Positions 34,197 to 46,346 are shown, counted from the first letter of the stretch. The stretch: DNA of 64,000 nt from Axinella damicornis (GCA_963931865.1 OZ007515.1:9716685-9780684), one strand, 5' to 3'. Program-made: numbers and translations. The notes: generated by a model from the sequence alone, not told the origin.

Positions 34197-37174
34197 CTGA
34201 ATGTACTGGAGGTACGGTTCAGAGTGAGTGACATCTCTAACATGTATCTAATTTAAAAGAGCACAGATCTGACATTTTAAATCCATATTATGTTGCCATA
34301 CATTGTAAGGTAATCACCGTACGCCAACTTGGTTGTATATACATGTGATGATTATCTCTAGAGCTGTATATATCGTGAATTCCATACAAAACTGATGGAC
34401 TGTAAACAAAAACATTCTGAACAGGTGAACATAGAACATCAAGCACTCGTTTATGTGCAGAGCACCATTGTGTACCAGGTCCAGATCTATATGATGTTGC
34501 TGAGATAAATGAAACATTAACCATGCCTTTGTCATATGAGTTGTAAACTGCTGATATGAGTACTATTGTACGTATAGTCCTTGAGGCTGGAGTACTGCAA
34601 CAAATGAAGGTGCTACAATTATATGGGCTGAGAGCTTTGTATATAATTATTTACCCGGAGAAGAATTTGTGCCACAAAGGGTGTACGTAATAGCAATGCT
34701 AATTGTTTAGTTTGCTGTCTATAGCCTTACGTGCATCTCCTTGTCCAACTGGATTATTTGCCATCAGTGCTGCAGCTCCTCCAATCACCGCTGTTCTTTG
34801 CCCACTTGCAAACTGTGGTGCAAGTCCAATGATCCTAGTATCTGTGGATCTGTATACAGCTGGAGTTGGTTGTGTACGTGGGTTGTCAGTACGACAAAGC
34901 TTACGATTGCGGTTTCTCCATATACAGGTTACAACAAAAAGCAACAACACCACAGTGACTACTATGGATATGGAAAGACAGATTTCTATGTCCTTTCCTG
35001 ATGGCTTAAAACTAGGTGGTACCACATTATCTTCTTCAGTCAAGCCGACATGGTTTGATGAAACTTTTTCAATCTTCCCATCTACCATGAAGAAGCCAAA
35101 GCATTCATAAGCACCACTGTAGTCATAACTGATGTTCTGGATTGCCAATATGCAATCGTAAGGTGATTTCTGCATCCTTTTTCCAACCAATGACCATGAT
35201 TGTGATGGATGGGCCTAGATTGGTTTGCAAGGCATGCTGCTGTGAAATTTTTGCCAGTACGAGATGTGTACTTGAATCTAAATTCCACATTGTGTAAATT
35301 GTTTGAGTGAGATGAGCAGCGGAGTCCAATGTGATTTGCCAGGACAATCCTTGCCTTTATGTTCAAGTTCAACTTCAACCCTATATGTAAGCAATAATAT
35401 TATGGTTAAATTTAATGGAGTGACAGTTATTAACTTGTGAGTTTGACATAGCTAACTATAATATTATTGCTGATGCTGTTTTCTGCAAGAGAGATGGAAG
35501 AAGATTCATTCAGCTACAGAGATGACTGCAACTTCTAATTCCCAGACGTCCAACGGGTGGGGGTGGGGGGGGGGGGGGGTTGTGGTTCAGAAAATGATGC
35601 AGTGGATTCCTGAGTGAGCACTACAGCAAGCATGCATACAGCTGTTTCAACCTATAATTGAGTCTCATTATAATATTATTATATTTAGTGTAGTGTAGCA
35701 CCCCGAGCTGACCAATATTCTGGTCCTCTGCCAACAGATATACAGAGTTACACAGACCGGCAGACTGGCATTCAAGCTTCATCGATCAATTGTATACAGG
35801 TTGCTCATTATTATGGTTATGAATGTCTTGATTAGGTATGCTAATGTGAAGCTTTGAATTTCCATAGCTGATACTCTAGAACTAAAAAGTGACAACTAAA
35901 GGGAAGTGAGTATCCCCTAACGCCTACCAGTGAAGGTATGATGATATTCTTCAAGGACTTAGTAAATAGATTTATTGAACACTCCATATTGATAACTGAC
36001 CTGCCACTTTCAGTTCCAACGTAATGTTACGCTGTGGGTTTACACAAAGTTTGGTGTAGCAGTTGTAGAAGTACATCAAGTGGAACAAGTATACTTCTCC
36101 AGGATGAATATTTAACTGTGATGTGTTGATCTGCAAAAAGCGACAATGAAACCATCTTGCTGAAAAGTGCACCCAAAGTGGGATGATTGCGAGTAGCCAC
36201 ATTCCCAGGCACCCACCCAGCTTTGTTTCACTTGCTGTCTCCCTCCCAGCTTTGCGTTCCTGGCTCTCACCCGGCCCAGCTTTGCGTCACTAGTTGCTGG
36301 CTCCCACCCAGCTTTGTGTCACTTGCTGCCCCCCACCCAGCTTTGTGATGCCTGCTGTCACATGCCCCCAGCATTGCAATGCTTGCTGCACTATGCCCAG
36401 CTTTGCATCGCTTACAGACCAAGTGTTAAAAAGCTGGAATGGATATTAGCTACCTTGGTAGAAATGGGTGTGTTTTGAGTTCAATAGCTAGCTTGTCGGG
36501 TGATAAGTTTAGGCACCTCATTGAAAACTGTGCACCGGAACAGGGAAATCAACTGGAAAATAGTATGAATTCTCTTACCTTCTTCCTCCTCATGCACAAA
36601 AGATAGCACCAGGACCCAAGGCTTTAATACTTGCAAAGGTCTGCACATAATGTATTGATAATTACATGCAATTCTGCATACCCAAAAATGGGATCCGTTG
36701 TTTTGCAGATTTAGTCCATGTGGATGGTAGGTATCATTCTCCAGCCAAGCACCACTGATGGTTTGAGTACCTGGATAGCAACACACTTTTGTAGGGTCGG
36801 GATTAGGAGAATAACAAGTTTGGAAGTAGATTATGCAGGTGCGAGTGACCCCCACTGATCTGGTTGTAGTGCCACACACGGGGTAGTCAGCAACAGCTCC
36901 GTAGGTCAATATCAGCAGACTGATCGTGAATGGGTATAAATCAGAACCATCAATTCATAGCAACAAGAGTGTATAATAATTTATTATTATACACTCTTGA
37001 TAGCAATTATTCATAGCACTAAACTATGTCCATTTACTATCACATGACCGCTTGTACACACAAAGCTCCACATGCATATTAATGTGCACAACATGCAGAG
37101 ACATGCAGGTATTACACGGTTTCCCACATGCACGCATGCAAGTCTGACCTTATAATGATGAGGAGGATGGCCAT
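33875..37174 (-). CDS. Q2: Ig-type membrane receptor with YxxL tail, one frameshift
   Basis: Minus-strand exons: 37174-37149 (MAILLIII, start), 36919-36682 (LLILTYGAVADYPVCG, Cys-rich), 36130-36001 (HPGEVYLFHLMYFYNC ... ITLELKVAG), 35380-34905 (Ig domain and membrane span), 34196-34128 and 33975-33875. Phases match Q3 and R1-R4 (2, 0, 1, 1, 1). The Ig exon has LRCSSHSN, SPYDCILAIQNISYDYSGAY and then ECFG; the span is LSISIVVTVVLLLFVVTCIW. In this exon the frame shifts by one base near 35180, in a run of A: the upstream half ends HNHGHWLEK and the downstream half starts RMQKSPYDC. This is either an assembly or sequencing error or a real lesion. Convergent with R3. Confidence 0.75.
34699..34904 (-). 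other. Alternative read-through tail of Q2
   Basis: If the GTAAGC donor after 34905 is not used, the membrane exon reads on for about 68 residues: AVIGGAAALMANNPVGQGD, then a stop after SKLNN at 34701-34699. The near-identical peptide at 14784-14905 supports this as real or once-real coding sequence. Confidence 0.5.
36195..36425. repeat. Degenerate tandem repeat, CCCACCCAGCTTTG units
   Basis: About six irregular units of roughly 40-45 bp, each with a CCCAGCTTTG core followed by a TC.CTTGCTG-like phrase, in intron 1 of Q2. The core resembles the inner part of the TAGCCTC MITEs (CCCAGCTTTTTGTCGCTTGC), so the array may have grown from one such element. Confidence 0.65.
36964..36999. repeat. Perfect palindrome, CAAGAG ends
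   Basis: CAAGAGTGTATAATAA and its exact complement flank a 4-base loop. It sits between Q2's signal exon and exon 1. Similar CAAGAG...CTCTTG palindromes lie at 42891-42946 and 56924-56986. Confidence 0.85.
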
Positions 37175-38353
37175 ATTGAGTTAGTGCATGCACACATGCA
37201 CACAGCTAGTTACCCATCAGATGTTGGTGTGCTTAGACCTGTAGAGTGCACATACACAACACATTCATCGCTGATTATGTGGCCAGGCTACATAGTAAAA
37301 TTGCTGTTCTCAATAACCGAGCTAGGAATGTAGTTTTGCTCCAATCAAGATTGAACACACACAGCTATTATGATGTACTGACATCTGAATGGGCTGCCAT
37401 CTATTAGCTACGTCTCTGCAAAATGTACTGGGGGTATTAGCCCAGGTTTGGGAATGAATTTGTATTTCTGACTCTCTCAGAAGCAATCCCTGTGACAGGG
37501 TTTCCTGCATCTTCAGCAAAAATAGCCTGAGGTGATTATCATGCATCCGCTATAATGACAGTGGATGCCAAAAGGCCCATTAACCACAGAAACTATAAGT
37601 ATATATGAACACATTGTGATAAGTTTGGCAAGGATTATTAGTCTCTTGAAACCCACTAGAAAAGAACCTGCATTGCAACTAATCCCGTTATGTAGCAGGC
37701 TATTTATACTAACATGACGTCCTGGCCTGCATTGCAACTAATACGTACCGTGCTTACCTTGAACCAATCAAGCATATAGATCGTCAGTTCACTGTTCCAA
37801 GCCATGCAGCCCTTCCCCCTTATACATAATTTACTCATCTCAAGGAAGTCCCCGGGAATTACCCCGCTTCGACTATAGGCATTACATACGTTGCGTAACC
37901 GTGTCCAAATGGCGCTATGGGTCGAGCTCCTGCTACATCAGAAATACGCGGATGAAGTCGGACACATGCACTGAACCCCACTCACTGTCTCAGACAGTAT
38001 ATAGTGCGAGACAGAGCCTGAATATAAATCCTCAACTAGGGGTGGTATGAAAACTTGACTTGTCCGCAGTCTCGTCAAGCTACCGCCGCCTATGAAGCGA
38101 AAACCGGACAACCGATGATGATTTCCAGAGTTGTCAATTTGTCGTACTGCACACTGTAAGTTATCCCTACTTGCTGCTCTGTGCATAACTTGTGCCTTCT
38201 TCTTTTTGGCACACGTCATGATTAGTGAAGGTGGATCTAGCTAGAAACTCGGGGGGTTCTAATTGGGTCAGCCACACCCATTTTATATCCTGCAGGACTG
38301 ACTTTGCTCATTTGTGCATGTCTGACAGACATACAGATAGATAGATAGATAGG

Positions 38354-38401
<48 letters not shown>

Positions 38402-38867
38402 CAAACAGACAGACAATCGACAGGTGGTTCCATCAGCAAGATTATACTGGCAGGTCTACCGGGAGCCTTGCATGTTCCCAGGCCATTCTCAGGTCCAGTA
38501 ATACGTATGCCATATGAAGGGGGAAGGCCTGGGGGGGTTGGTCACGTATATGTATAGGAGGAATGTCAACCCAGCCAAAGGGCTGGAGGCCAGAGTGTTC
38601 ACAAGGCAGCATCAACACCATTCGTGGTTCATGAGATTCTTTGTCGGGCACCATGCAGTGTCTGCAATCTGTCTTCCTGACATTACTGCTCGTGACCAGA
38701 TCTCCCAGGCCTTCCCCTCCATATATGATTATTTGAATGCTGCATCAATAGCTGGAGGTGGGAATAGCCTAGGAATGAAACTAGTAGTGTTAGCTATAGG
38801 TTTTGCTATGCTTGGAATTCCACTAGTTGGTTGTAGTAATCAACTGCGTGTCTAATTTCTTGTGCAG
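37175..38867. other. Divergent region between Q2 and R4
   Basis: Q2 (minus) starts at 37174 and R4 exon 1 (plus) begins at 38868, so the 1.7 kb between may hold both promoters. It includes a possible repeat at about 37845-38170 and a TAGA microsatellite at 38334-38401. A short hydrophobic frame at 38775 (MKLVVLAIGFAMLGIPLVG) looks like a signal peptide, but no donor in the needed phase 2 joins it to R4 exon 1. Confidence 0.4.
38334..38401. repeat. (TAGA)n microsatellite
   Basis: About 16 GATA units with one GGTA variant, upstream of R4. Confidence 0.95.
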
Positions 38868-41731
38868 TTTACTACTCCTGTCGACAGTTACACCCACAGA
38901 TGAATGCATAAAGGAGATGTGTGATAAAACACTGCTAATTCCAGCTGTTGAAGACTGGAGCATTGAGCTTCCACCGTGCGATGTGTGCACCGATTGTCCC
39001 ACTTTGCCTCAAACAAAGCATGCGTGGTGGTATTACAGGTGGCCAAATGGATCTCAGACAGCTGGCTTCACAGCAGAAGTTATGGATAACAGAAATTATG
39101 TAGTCAATGTAAGTTTGCTGCAATATAGAGCTATGGTTCTATATTACTGCCATCTCTGCAATAGGAATATGTGTACTGTACCTACACGGCTTCATGTTGA
39201 GCATATTCACTGCAAGTCATACTGCTGATTGCTCAAGTCATACTGCCTGAATGGTAGCTATATATAGTGACACAACCTTGGAAATCTCAGGTGCATGTGA
39301 GGATGTTGATGGTAACACGGTGGAACAGCTGCAGTGCATGGTCTGCATGCATTGCATTGTTATATCTGGCAATAGTGAAAGAGCTACTGTTTGCTGCGGT
39401 TGAATATAGTCATCCTTTATTTGTCATCACAATACAACCAATGAAGCTATGTGTGGTGTATTTCAGGAGTGGTGAGGTTGGCGAGGATGGGGACGACCTC
39501 TGCCTCCCTGCCTCTAACATTACATCTAGACTGCAATTGCCTGGTACAATATCAGTTCAGAGATTTGTATAGTTATACCCCGGTAGTTATTTTCACTTAG
39601 CCCTGTACCTTCTGTGGTAGCTGCATGTGTGTTATATTACCTTGTAATTTGTGTATAGCTATAGCTGTGTTTGTCTTTGTTGTCCACAGCTTCTCGGTCA
39701 TCCCTCACTTGTCACTCCCAGAGGATCACACACAATCTACACAAACTATTTTTACCTGTGTGATGGGATTCCTGGTGTGCTATACGACATTGAGATTACT
39801 CTGACACCAGTTGGTAAGACATTGTTGTTCACTTGCATGAGGCCAGAGCTAGCTATATGTTTTAGTATGAGTCACCCGCCCAATAATAACATATGACAGC
39901 CACTGGGTTATTTAGCCAGTGCAAAGCACAAAATGTTGTAAGTCATCCAGTCTACCCTGCCTTGCAGCAGCAACTAATCTATTTTCTTGACCATGCAGTG
40001 TTTATTCATTGCTTATGCGCGTCATGCAAGCACTAAGCAATTTCCCATCTCTTTTGCCACACACATGAAAGTTCATGCTGGTGCTGGCAATCAACCAGCC
40101 AGACCAGTTTGGCGAGAGATTGGTACTAGTACAATTTCCCACGGGTGTAGCTGTAGCATTCAGAACATTAATATGAAGCCATTAAGGTAGGAAGCTCGAC
40201 ATCGGTGAAATCGCGCATCTTTGCTCATAAATGAGATGACATCACTCACATAGAGTTATTGATCTGTTTAAATTTCCCATGGCGGCAACCGGAATCAGGT
40301 ATGTCATTTTGCTGTGGCTATAGTGGCCCGGGCCTTTCAAGTGCCAAATTGGCACTCTGATATGGCCGCATGGTACTTTGAAGAAATCTTAAAAGATATG
40401 AAAAAGCAAAACAGCTCATCTAACTTTATTGAATGTGGTGATGGCAGCCTATCCGGCCTATCAATATCGATGTTGTGTTATTTTCATGGGGTGTTTGTGT
40501 CATGCATGCAAGTCCAGTGCGCGTACAAACACACACATTGTGTGTACACACTCAACATACAGGTGCTACTCTTGAATGTCGAAATGAAATGCCAGTTTCA
40601 GAGGGCAGCTCTGTGGTCATTTGGTGTGAGACAGGACTACCAGATTCACGGAATACAGAAATTGCATTCCACTTTTATGGCCGTAGAGGGGAGTGTCCAC
40701 CTGCTGTACTGCAGGCCTCTGGTGGTCATAGCAACTGGATGGCAAATCGCAATGAAAGTGAACCGTACACATGTGGACTTTACATACAGAATATGCAACC
40801 CTCAGACAGCGGAGACTACTACTGTGAAGTTAGTGTACCAAGTACGAACATCACAGTGAAGTCAAGCTCTCTCTATATTGAAGTTGCTTCACCAAACCCC
40901 GTGGAAGTACCTTTAGAGATTTCCATCCCTGTTGCAGCTGGAGGTGGTCTGTTGATCCTAGTACTGTCTGTTATGCTTGTGGCATGCTTTGTAGTTCGAC
41001 GTTGTTGGATTAGACCAGTTGATGGAGATCAGATTCCTCTTATACAAGGCCAAGGTCAACATGGTAGGCCGGAGCTATACAGTACAACTAAACATTAGCT
41101 ACCTTAGTTTAATAGCCTCGTTCCAAGGCCATTGCCCAGCTTTTCGTCACTTACAATTTTTGTTCGCGCATGGGAGAGCCTGGGAACGAGGCTAAGTTTT
41201 ATATGAACACATTGTAATGTGGCCAAAAAGCATTACATGTACATGTACATGAGGTGGAGTTACTTTGCTGTACTGTTGTCTAGTGGCTCACGCAAATCTT
41301 CACCCAAGCCTGAGTATATTTATTGCTACCGTGTGTGTCCACTGCCAAGGTAACCAATTTCCCCCTAAAGTGAGATGAATACGTTTCAACCTCAGTAATA
41401 ACCAAAATGAATGTGTTTCTGTGCCTTGATAAGAATACATGACCTACCACAGAGTCTGATGAAACTATGTGCCAAGTTTTGCATAATAGTCTAGAAAATG
41501 TCTTAGCTTGGCTGAATTCGTTATACAATGTTCTCTGAAACTATAATGAGCTACACTATATTATACCTAGGGCCTGGGGCTGAAAACCACCAACAGGGTT
41601 ATGGCGCCTCAGGGTCCACGGTTGCAGCTGCTGGAGTAATAGGACCAACAGATAGTGTGATTTCAAGACCTGATGAAATGAGTGAAAGCTTTACTGATGA
41701 AGGGAAGCAATCAGAGACGACCAACGTCTGA
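38868..41731 (+). CDS. R4: Ig-domain single-pass membrane receptor
   Basis: Exons are 38868-39108, 39690-39813, 40563-41063 and 41571-41731, with the family phases. Exon 1 has LLLLSTVTPTDEC, LPPCDVCTDC and WWYYRWPNGSQ. Exon 2 has IYTNYFYLC and DIEITLTPV. Exon 3 has WCETGLPDSRNTEIAF, an extra Cys (GECPPAV), DSGDYYC, a PNPVEV stalk, LEISIPVAAGG, a membrane span and RRCW. Exon 4 has GYGASGSTVAAAGVIG and ends SETTNV. About 341 residues are visible. It is the most diverged plus-strand member. The start exon was not identified. Convergent with Q3. Confidence 0.85.
41113..41194. mobile_element. TAGCCTC-family palindromic MITE
   Basis: TAGCCTCGTTCCAAGGCC and GAGCCTGGGAACGAGGCTA form the arms, with an inner CCCAGCTTTTCGTCACTTAC like the other copies. 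The flanking duplication is not clear. It lies in intron 3 of R4. Confidence 0.8.
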
Positions 41732-43215
41732 TTTACTATTCTGCAAGTTCGTTTTTGTAAGTCTATGATTCAACCAAATCCTCTCTTGTATGTCTGTAAT
41801 CCTACTTTGGACTGTTTTACTTAGATTGTATTGCTCATGTTGCCTCAATGTACTTTTCTTTTTATTGTGCTCCTATAGCTTAGTAACCTGTATGCCACGA
41901 CTATTTTGATTGATCTTTGGTGACTATAAAGCAAACACACTGTACATGCCAACCTTATACGCCGTGTGTGTATCACCCAAACAATACAATGTCATCTATT
42001 TATCGTACATGTAGTGTGCGCAACAGTTATGTTGAGAACCTGACACCTGTGCAATATACATATAGCACAGTTGCAATATACATATTATAGCACAGTTGTA
42101 ATTGGAATGTTACCATGCACTGCCACACCATGAGTTCACTCGGAGACAGCTACCCTATACTAACTGAACATTGCTGTGTACCGTAATCTATCTATACTCA
42201 TATCTGAAAGGTCGATTTGAATTGTCTATCTTTCAAGTTCGGGTCTGAGACTTCTCTGATATCGAGCTATGGCTCAAAGATACAAAACATGGAACTTATC
42301 TCTTGTTACCCAGCCTTTGGAGGGAAATGGTAAGATCTATAGTGTAGAGCATGCTTTCAGCACCAAAATTCCACACAACTTATTATGCTCTCAAGTGTAC
42401 TGATATCTGGATACTGATGCCAACGTCCTTTTGAAACACACAGTGTGTATGAAATAAGCAAGAATTTTGTGTAACTTGAGAGCTCATCAAGACGCTGCCA
42501 TAGCAACTGGTTCTCTCCAATTGTCATGTTGCTATATAAACAGTACCAGTTTCAGTATTATCACTAGCTGCGTAATTAATTGGTTGGGTCAATTGGCTCT
42601 GACACCTGTCGTCAATTGGCTCTGACACCTGTCTTGCTCTAGCACTAAATGTCACTGAACTACCAAGTACTTGTTTGTGGTTTGTGCAGTTCCCCTGTTC
42701 ATCCATTTTGCCTGCTTGTAAGTATGTGTATGTCCAAGACTCAGTCAGGTTGCTCGTCCACTTGTAACATTACTCGCTCTCTCTCTCTCACTCACTGACC
42801 AATGGGAGGACAGCAATATATTATATATCCCTGTTTTGGCAGCAGCATGGTGTAAGAGTCAGGCAGCTGTATTCTCTCATTGATTGATTCCAAGAGCGCA
42901 TAAGTAGATCGTCCGCCCGGGCGGGCGATCTACTTATGCGCTCTTGTTGATTCTGAACATTGAATAGTGGACAAGCAACCGGAAATGAAAGTTCGCCTCT
43001 TGACTGATCACTATCAAGTTACTGATGTGGGCAATAGAGTAACTATATACGATCAAGTGATATATAAATACTGAACAGCTTACAAGTTGGATATAAATAA
43101 TACAAACCTGTGATATCAAGTCATTCATAAATTTGTACTTTGACACATTTAGTAGCTAACTGCATGATACTTCATAAAACAATGGAGATTGACAACACAC
43201 TGTACTTTATCAGTG
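41732..43215. other. Convergent gap between R4 and Q3
   Basis: No secure gene. A short frame at 42269-42329 (MAQRYKTWNLSLVTQPLEGN) ends in phase 1 at a GTAAGA donor and could be an orphan exon. A CAAGAG palindrome lies at 42891-42946. Confidence 0.4.
42891..42946. repeat. 56-bp palindrome, CAAGAG ends
   Basis: Two 28-base arms (CAAGAGCGCATAAGTAGATC and complement) meet at CCCGGG without a loop, with one mismatch. Such a structure could extrude as a cruciform. Confidence 0.9.
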
Positions 43216-46144
43216 TCAGTTGGTAACATTGGTAGCTCCGTATGTCACTGGCTGTTCATTCTCTCTGCGTGCTGTGCGCAAGAAGACAGATAGATAGACC
43301 ATGCCTGTTTCTCAATGTTCGTCAAACACACTCAGCTAGTGACTCAATGATATTCAATAATCCCACAGGTTTCACCCCCAGGATTATACCCTGATAAACT
43401 CCCCACAGGCATAGTCTAACAAGCATGTGGCTGATCTAAAGTCTCACCTCCACCCGTCCACCGTTTGGGGCGAGGAGAAGAAACCAGGTGAGTTTTCTCC
43501 CCATCTCCCACTTCTGCAGCCTCTAAACTATGACTGCTACCAGATCCTTGGGAACTGGGCACGGGGGAATGCTGGAGTGCTGAAAAAGATAATCACCCGT
43601 TTATTAACTCCAGCGTAAATACTTGAGTGTACCCCACTAGTGCGATATGAGTACAGGTTCTAGTGGAACATTGCATGTGTTCTGATAATTAAAAGGCTCA
43701 TGGGAAAACCTACCAAATAGATGATAAATTTGCAAACCCAAATGAAAATAATCTATACCTAATGCTCTAAATAAACACATTTATGGAAGTTCAGATCTAT
43801 TATCTGAATCATTGCATACCAGGGTGCAGGCTCAGCTGGTCATTCAGAGCAGGCCCTGCGTGTCTGGGAGGGTTAGTGTTTACTGATTCCCTGGACCCTT
43901 CAATGTCTCCATTGTCTTGTGGTACAACTAGTTGATCTGCAAGTGGAATAATGTGTGTCTATACAGAAGCATACTAATGGCTGTGTGTAGTTATAAAGCA
44001 TTTACAGCACAATACAAAAACTAACACTACAGTTATACTGAAAGAGCATGAGTTAGCTAATCTACAAATTCCTTGTATCAATGAATATTGAAACGGTGTT
44101 CTTCATCGATGCATACTCCATTGAGGCTAAAATGCTGACCCTCACCTTTCCCTTACTGTGCCGTTGCCTCTGGAAATGCAATGGGTATTGTATGTGCAGA
44201 TAATTCCAGTTAGGGGCTGGCATGGGAATGAGTTTATGCTAAGGTGGCACAGTAACGTTTCCTTGTTTAATATGGGGTGCACCGTTTTCTCTTGATGCTG
44301 GAACGAGACAAACGAGGACAATAATACCGGTGTACCTTACCTGGTAGAGGATGTGCCAGTCTGTCAATACGCTGGCGTAGATCGTTCAGACGGTTTCCTT
44401 GCTTGCGATTTTGTACTACCAGCCAAACCAAGGTGGACACGAGGATGAAGACGATGGCCAGTATCAGAACCCCTCCAGGAATAGCTGTCTCTAAGATTAA
44501 TGTTAACGGATTTGAACTTTCTGGAGTTGGAGATGGAGACACTGTAATTCTTAGTTTGTTCGACTTCAGTTCCTCATCTGGTATATCTACTCCACAAGTG
44601 TATATCCCAGCATCTGATAGTTGGACACTCGTTACTTCAAGCTGACAGTCATACGGATTCTCTTTAGTTCGACTCACCACCCACCTGCTGTCTTCACCAT
44701 ATGCATCTGATTCACAGTGTTTGCGACGACCTCCAAAATGGAAGACCGTATTCACCACTCGGGAATCCGACAGATGAGTTTTACATCGCAATAGTATATG
44801 ACTGCCTTTAGACACCGTGTTGTTGCTTTGGCGCAATAGTTCTGGAGCTGCAGTGATGTGTAGATAGCATTAAGGACTGGTAAGAAGTGATTGATAACAG
44901 CTAGGTAGGAGGGGAAGGGAGGGAGGGAGGGGGAGGGAGGTAGGGGAGGGAGGAAGGGGAGGGAGGGAGGGAGGGAGGGAGGGAGGGAGGGAGAGAGGGA
45001 GGGAGGGAGGGAGGGAGGGAGGGAGGGAGGGAGGGAGGGAGGGAGGGAGGGAGGGAGGGAGGGAGGGAGGGAGGGAGGGAGGGAGGGAGAGAGGGAGGGA
45101 GGGAGGGAGGGAGGGGAAGGAGGGAGGGAGGTAGGGGAGGGAGGAGAGGAGGGAGGAGAGGAGGGAAGTGGAGGGAGAGGAGTACACAACTGAAATTAAG
45201 TGCATGTTCAACTATACCTGCTAGCTACATGAGTTCCATAAACTGCAGTTGTATACTAGCAACACGCCTTGGTGCACCACTCTTGGTGGTGCACCAAGAG
45301 TGCATGAATTAGGCCTTACCACTGACTGGGATCACACTGACTTGAATGTCACGCATTTCATGATATTTAGCACTTTCCGAACAACTGTATGTATAAGTTG
45401 TGAAAACTGGGAGCTGATCTTCCTGAGAGAGTAGATGAGCAGGCAGCTGGAGAAAGGGTAAGCAGAGGTCATTAAGAATTGGTATAATTATGCAGCTAAC
45501 CGATTAGCTAATTTTCATGATATTATTGTGATGATGGCTAGTTGTCAGACATGAGAGCACTCCACAACTCTTGAGGTCATCATTATGTTGCCTCTACAAG
45601 CCTCTCGTTATAGTTAGCTAATATGCGTATGAATCATATTGCATGCATGACTATAGTATAATGTGTTGATGATTATTACTCTTACATCAATTGAATAACT
45701 TGTTTCAGTAATGTGGGCCGGATTGCTGTATATTTGCGATCTGTTTAGTGACCACCATGCTTCATGTATGATTTGCCTGCCAAGGCATCCTTGTGCTTTG
45801 CAATCATCACATGGGGGAAGTGTTATCCATTGTGTTTCGTTGGCTTTAACCGGCCTTGTCTGGGTACAGTTTTGATCAACACAAGTGTCCACATCTGCCA
45901 GCGTACCCGTGAAATAACTGTGCATGCGTGTGTACGATCGAGAGAGTGAGAGAGAGAGAGCAATTAGTGCATGCTTGACACCAATAATTATCATACGTAT
46001 TGTATCATGTGTGGCATATATTCATGACTTGACTGACTATATATGGTAGGGATAGTCACATGGTTTTGACAAACTGCTCTATAAAGAAAGATGTAAACAT
46101 TAATCTCACCCCATAATGAGAAACATTCGCATGAACGCACTCAT
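43216..46144 (-). CDS. Q3: Ig-domain single-pass membrane receptor, complete gene model
   Basis: Seven minus-strand exons: 46144-46110 (MSAFMRMFLIM, start), 45917-45686 (YFTGTLADVDTC, TLPPCDDCKAQGC, EAWWSLNRS), 45446-45320 (LPVFTTYTYSCSESAKYHEM ... IPVS), 44847-44341 (Ig domain and membrane span), 43936-43820, 43579-43448 and 43271-43216 (ARRENEQPVTYGATNVTN, stop). All junctions are GT/AG and phases agree (2, 0, 1, 1, 1, 1). The Ig exon shows LRCKTHLSDSRVVNTVFHFG, DAGIYTCG, LILETAIPGG and a long hydrophobic span. About 400 residues. LILETAIP and SDSRVV tie it closely to R1-R4, and its tail cassettes (EKTHLVSSPRPKRWTGGG, LHPG) resemble those of Q1. Convergent with R4. Confidence 0.88.
44908..45176. 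repeat. (GGGA)n microsatellite
   Basis: About 270 bp of GGGA units with a few GGGGA, GAGA and GGTA variants, in the intron between Q3 exons 2 and 3. Read on the coding strand it is an extended polypyrimidine run; translated frames here (SLPPSLPP) are spurious. Confidence 0.95.
45268..45298. repeat. Short palindrome
   Basis: CTTGGTGCACCAC and its complement with a 5-base loop, followed by CAAGAGTGCAT, the end motif of the other palindromes. Lies in an intron of Q3. Confidence 0.7.
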
Positions 46145-46315
46145 GATAGCTCAAGTTTCATCAATCCTGTAGACATCAAAGTATGTGAGCTACACATTTA
46201 GCAAAACATTTAGCAACACATCATTAATAGCTATGTCTGCGTATTGTAGGCAATACTGCATGTAGCTTAGTCTTGCAGAGGTGTGTGCGTGTGTGTGTGT
46301 GTGTGTGTGGGGGGG

Positions 46316-46346
<31 letters not shown>

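Noticed and set aside
34288..34524. Minus-strand frame MVNVSFISATSYRSG between Q2 exons
   Set aside because: No fitting splice sites, no similarity to the receptor family, and it overlaps the intron implied by the YxxL exons.
38775..38850. MKLVVLAIGFAMLGIPLVG as the R4 signal exon
   Set aside because: Hydrophobic and well placed, but no GT donor leaves it in phase 2, which exon 1 requires.
44752..45211. SLPPSLPP repeat protein frames on the minus strand
   Set aside because: Translation of the (GGGA)n microsatellite in an intron of Q3.
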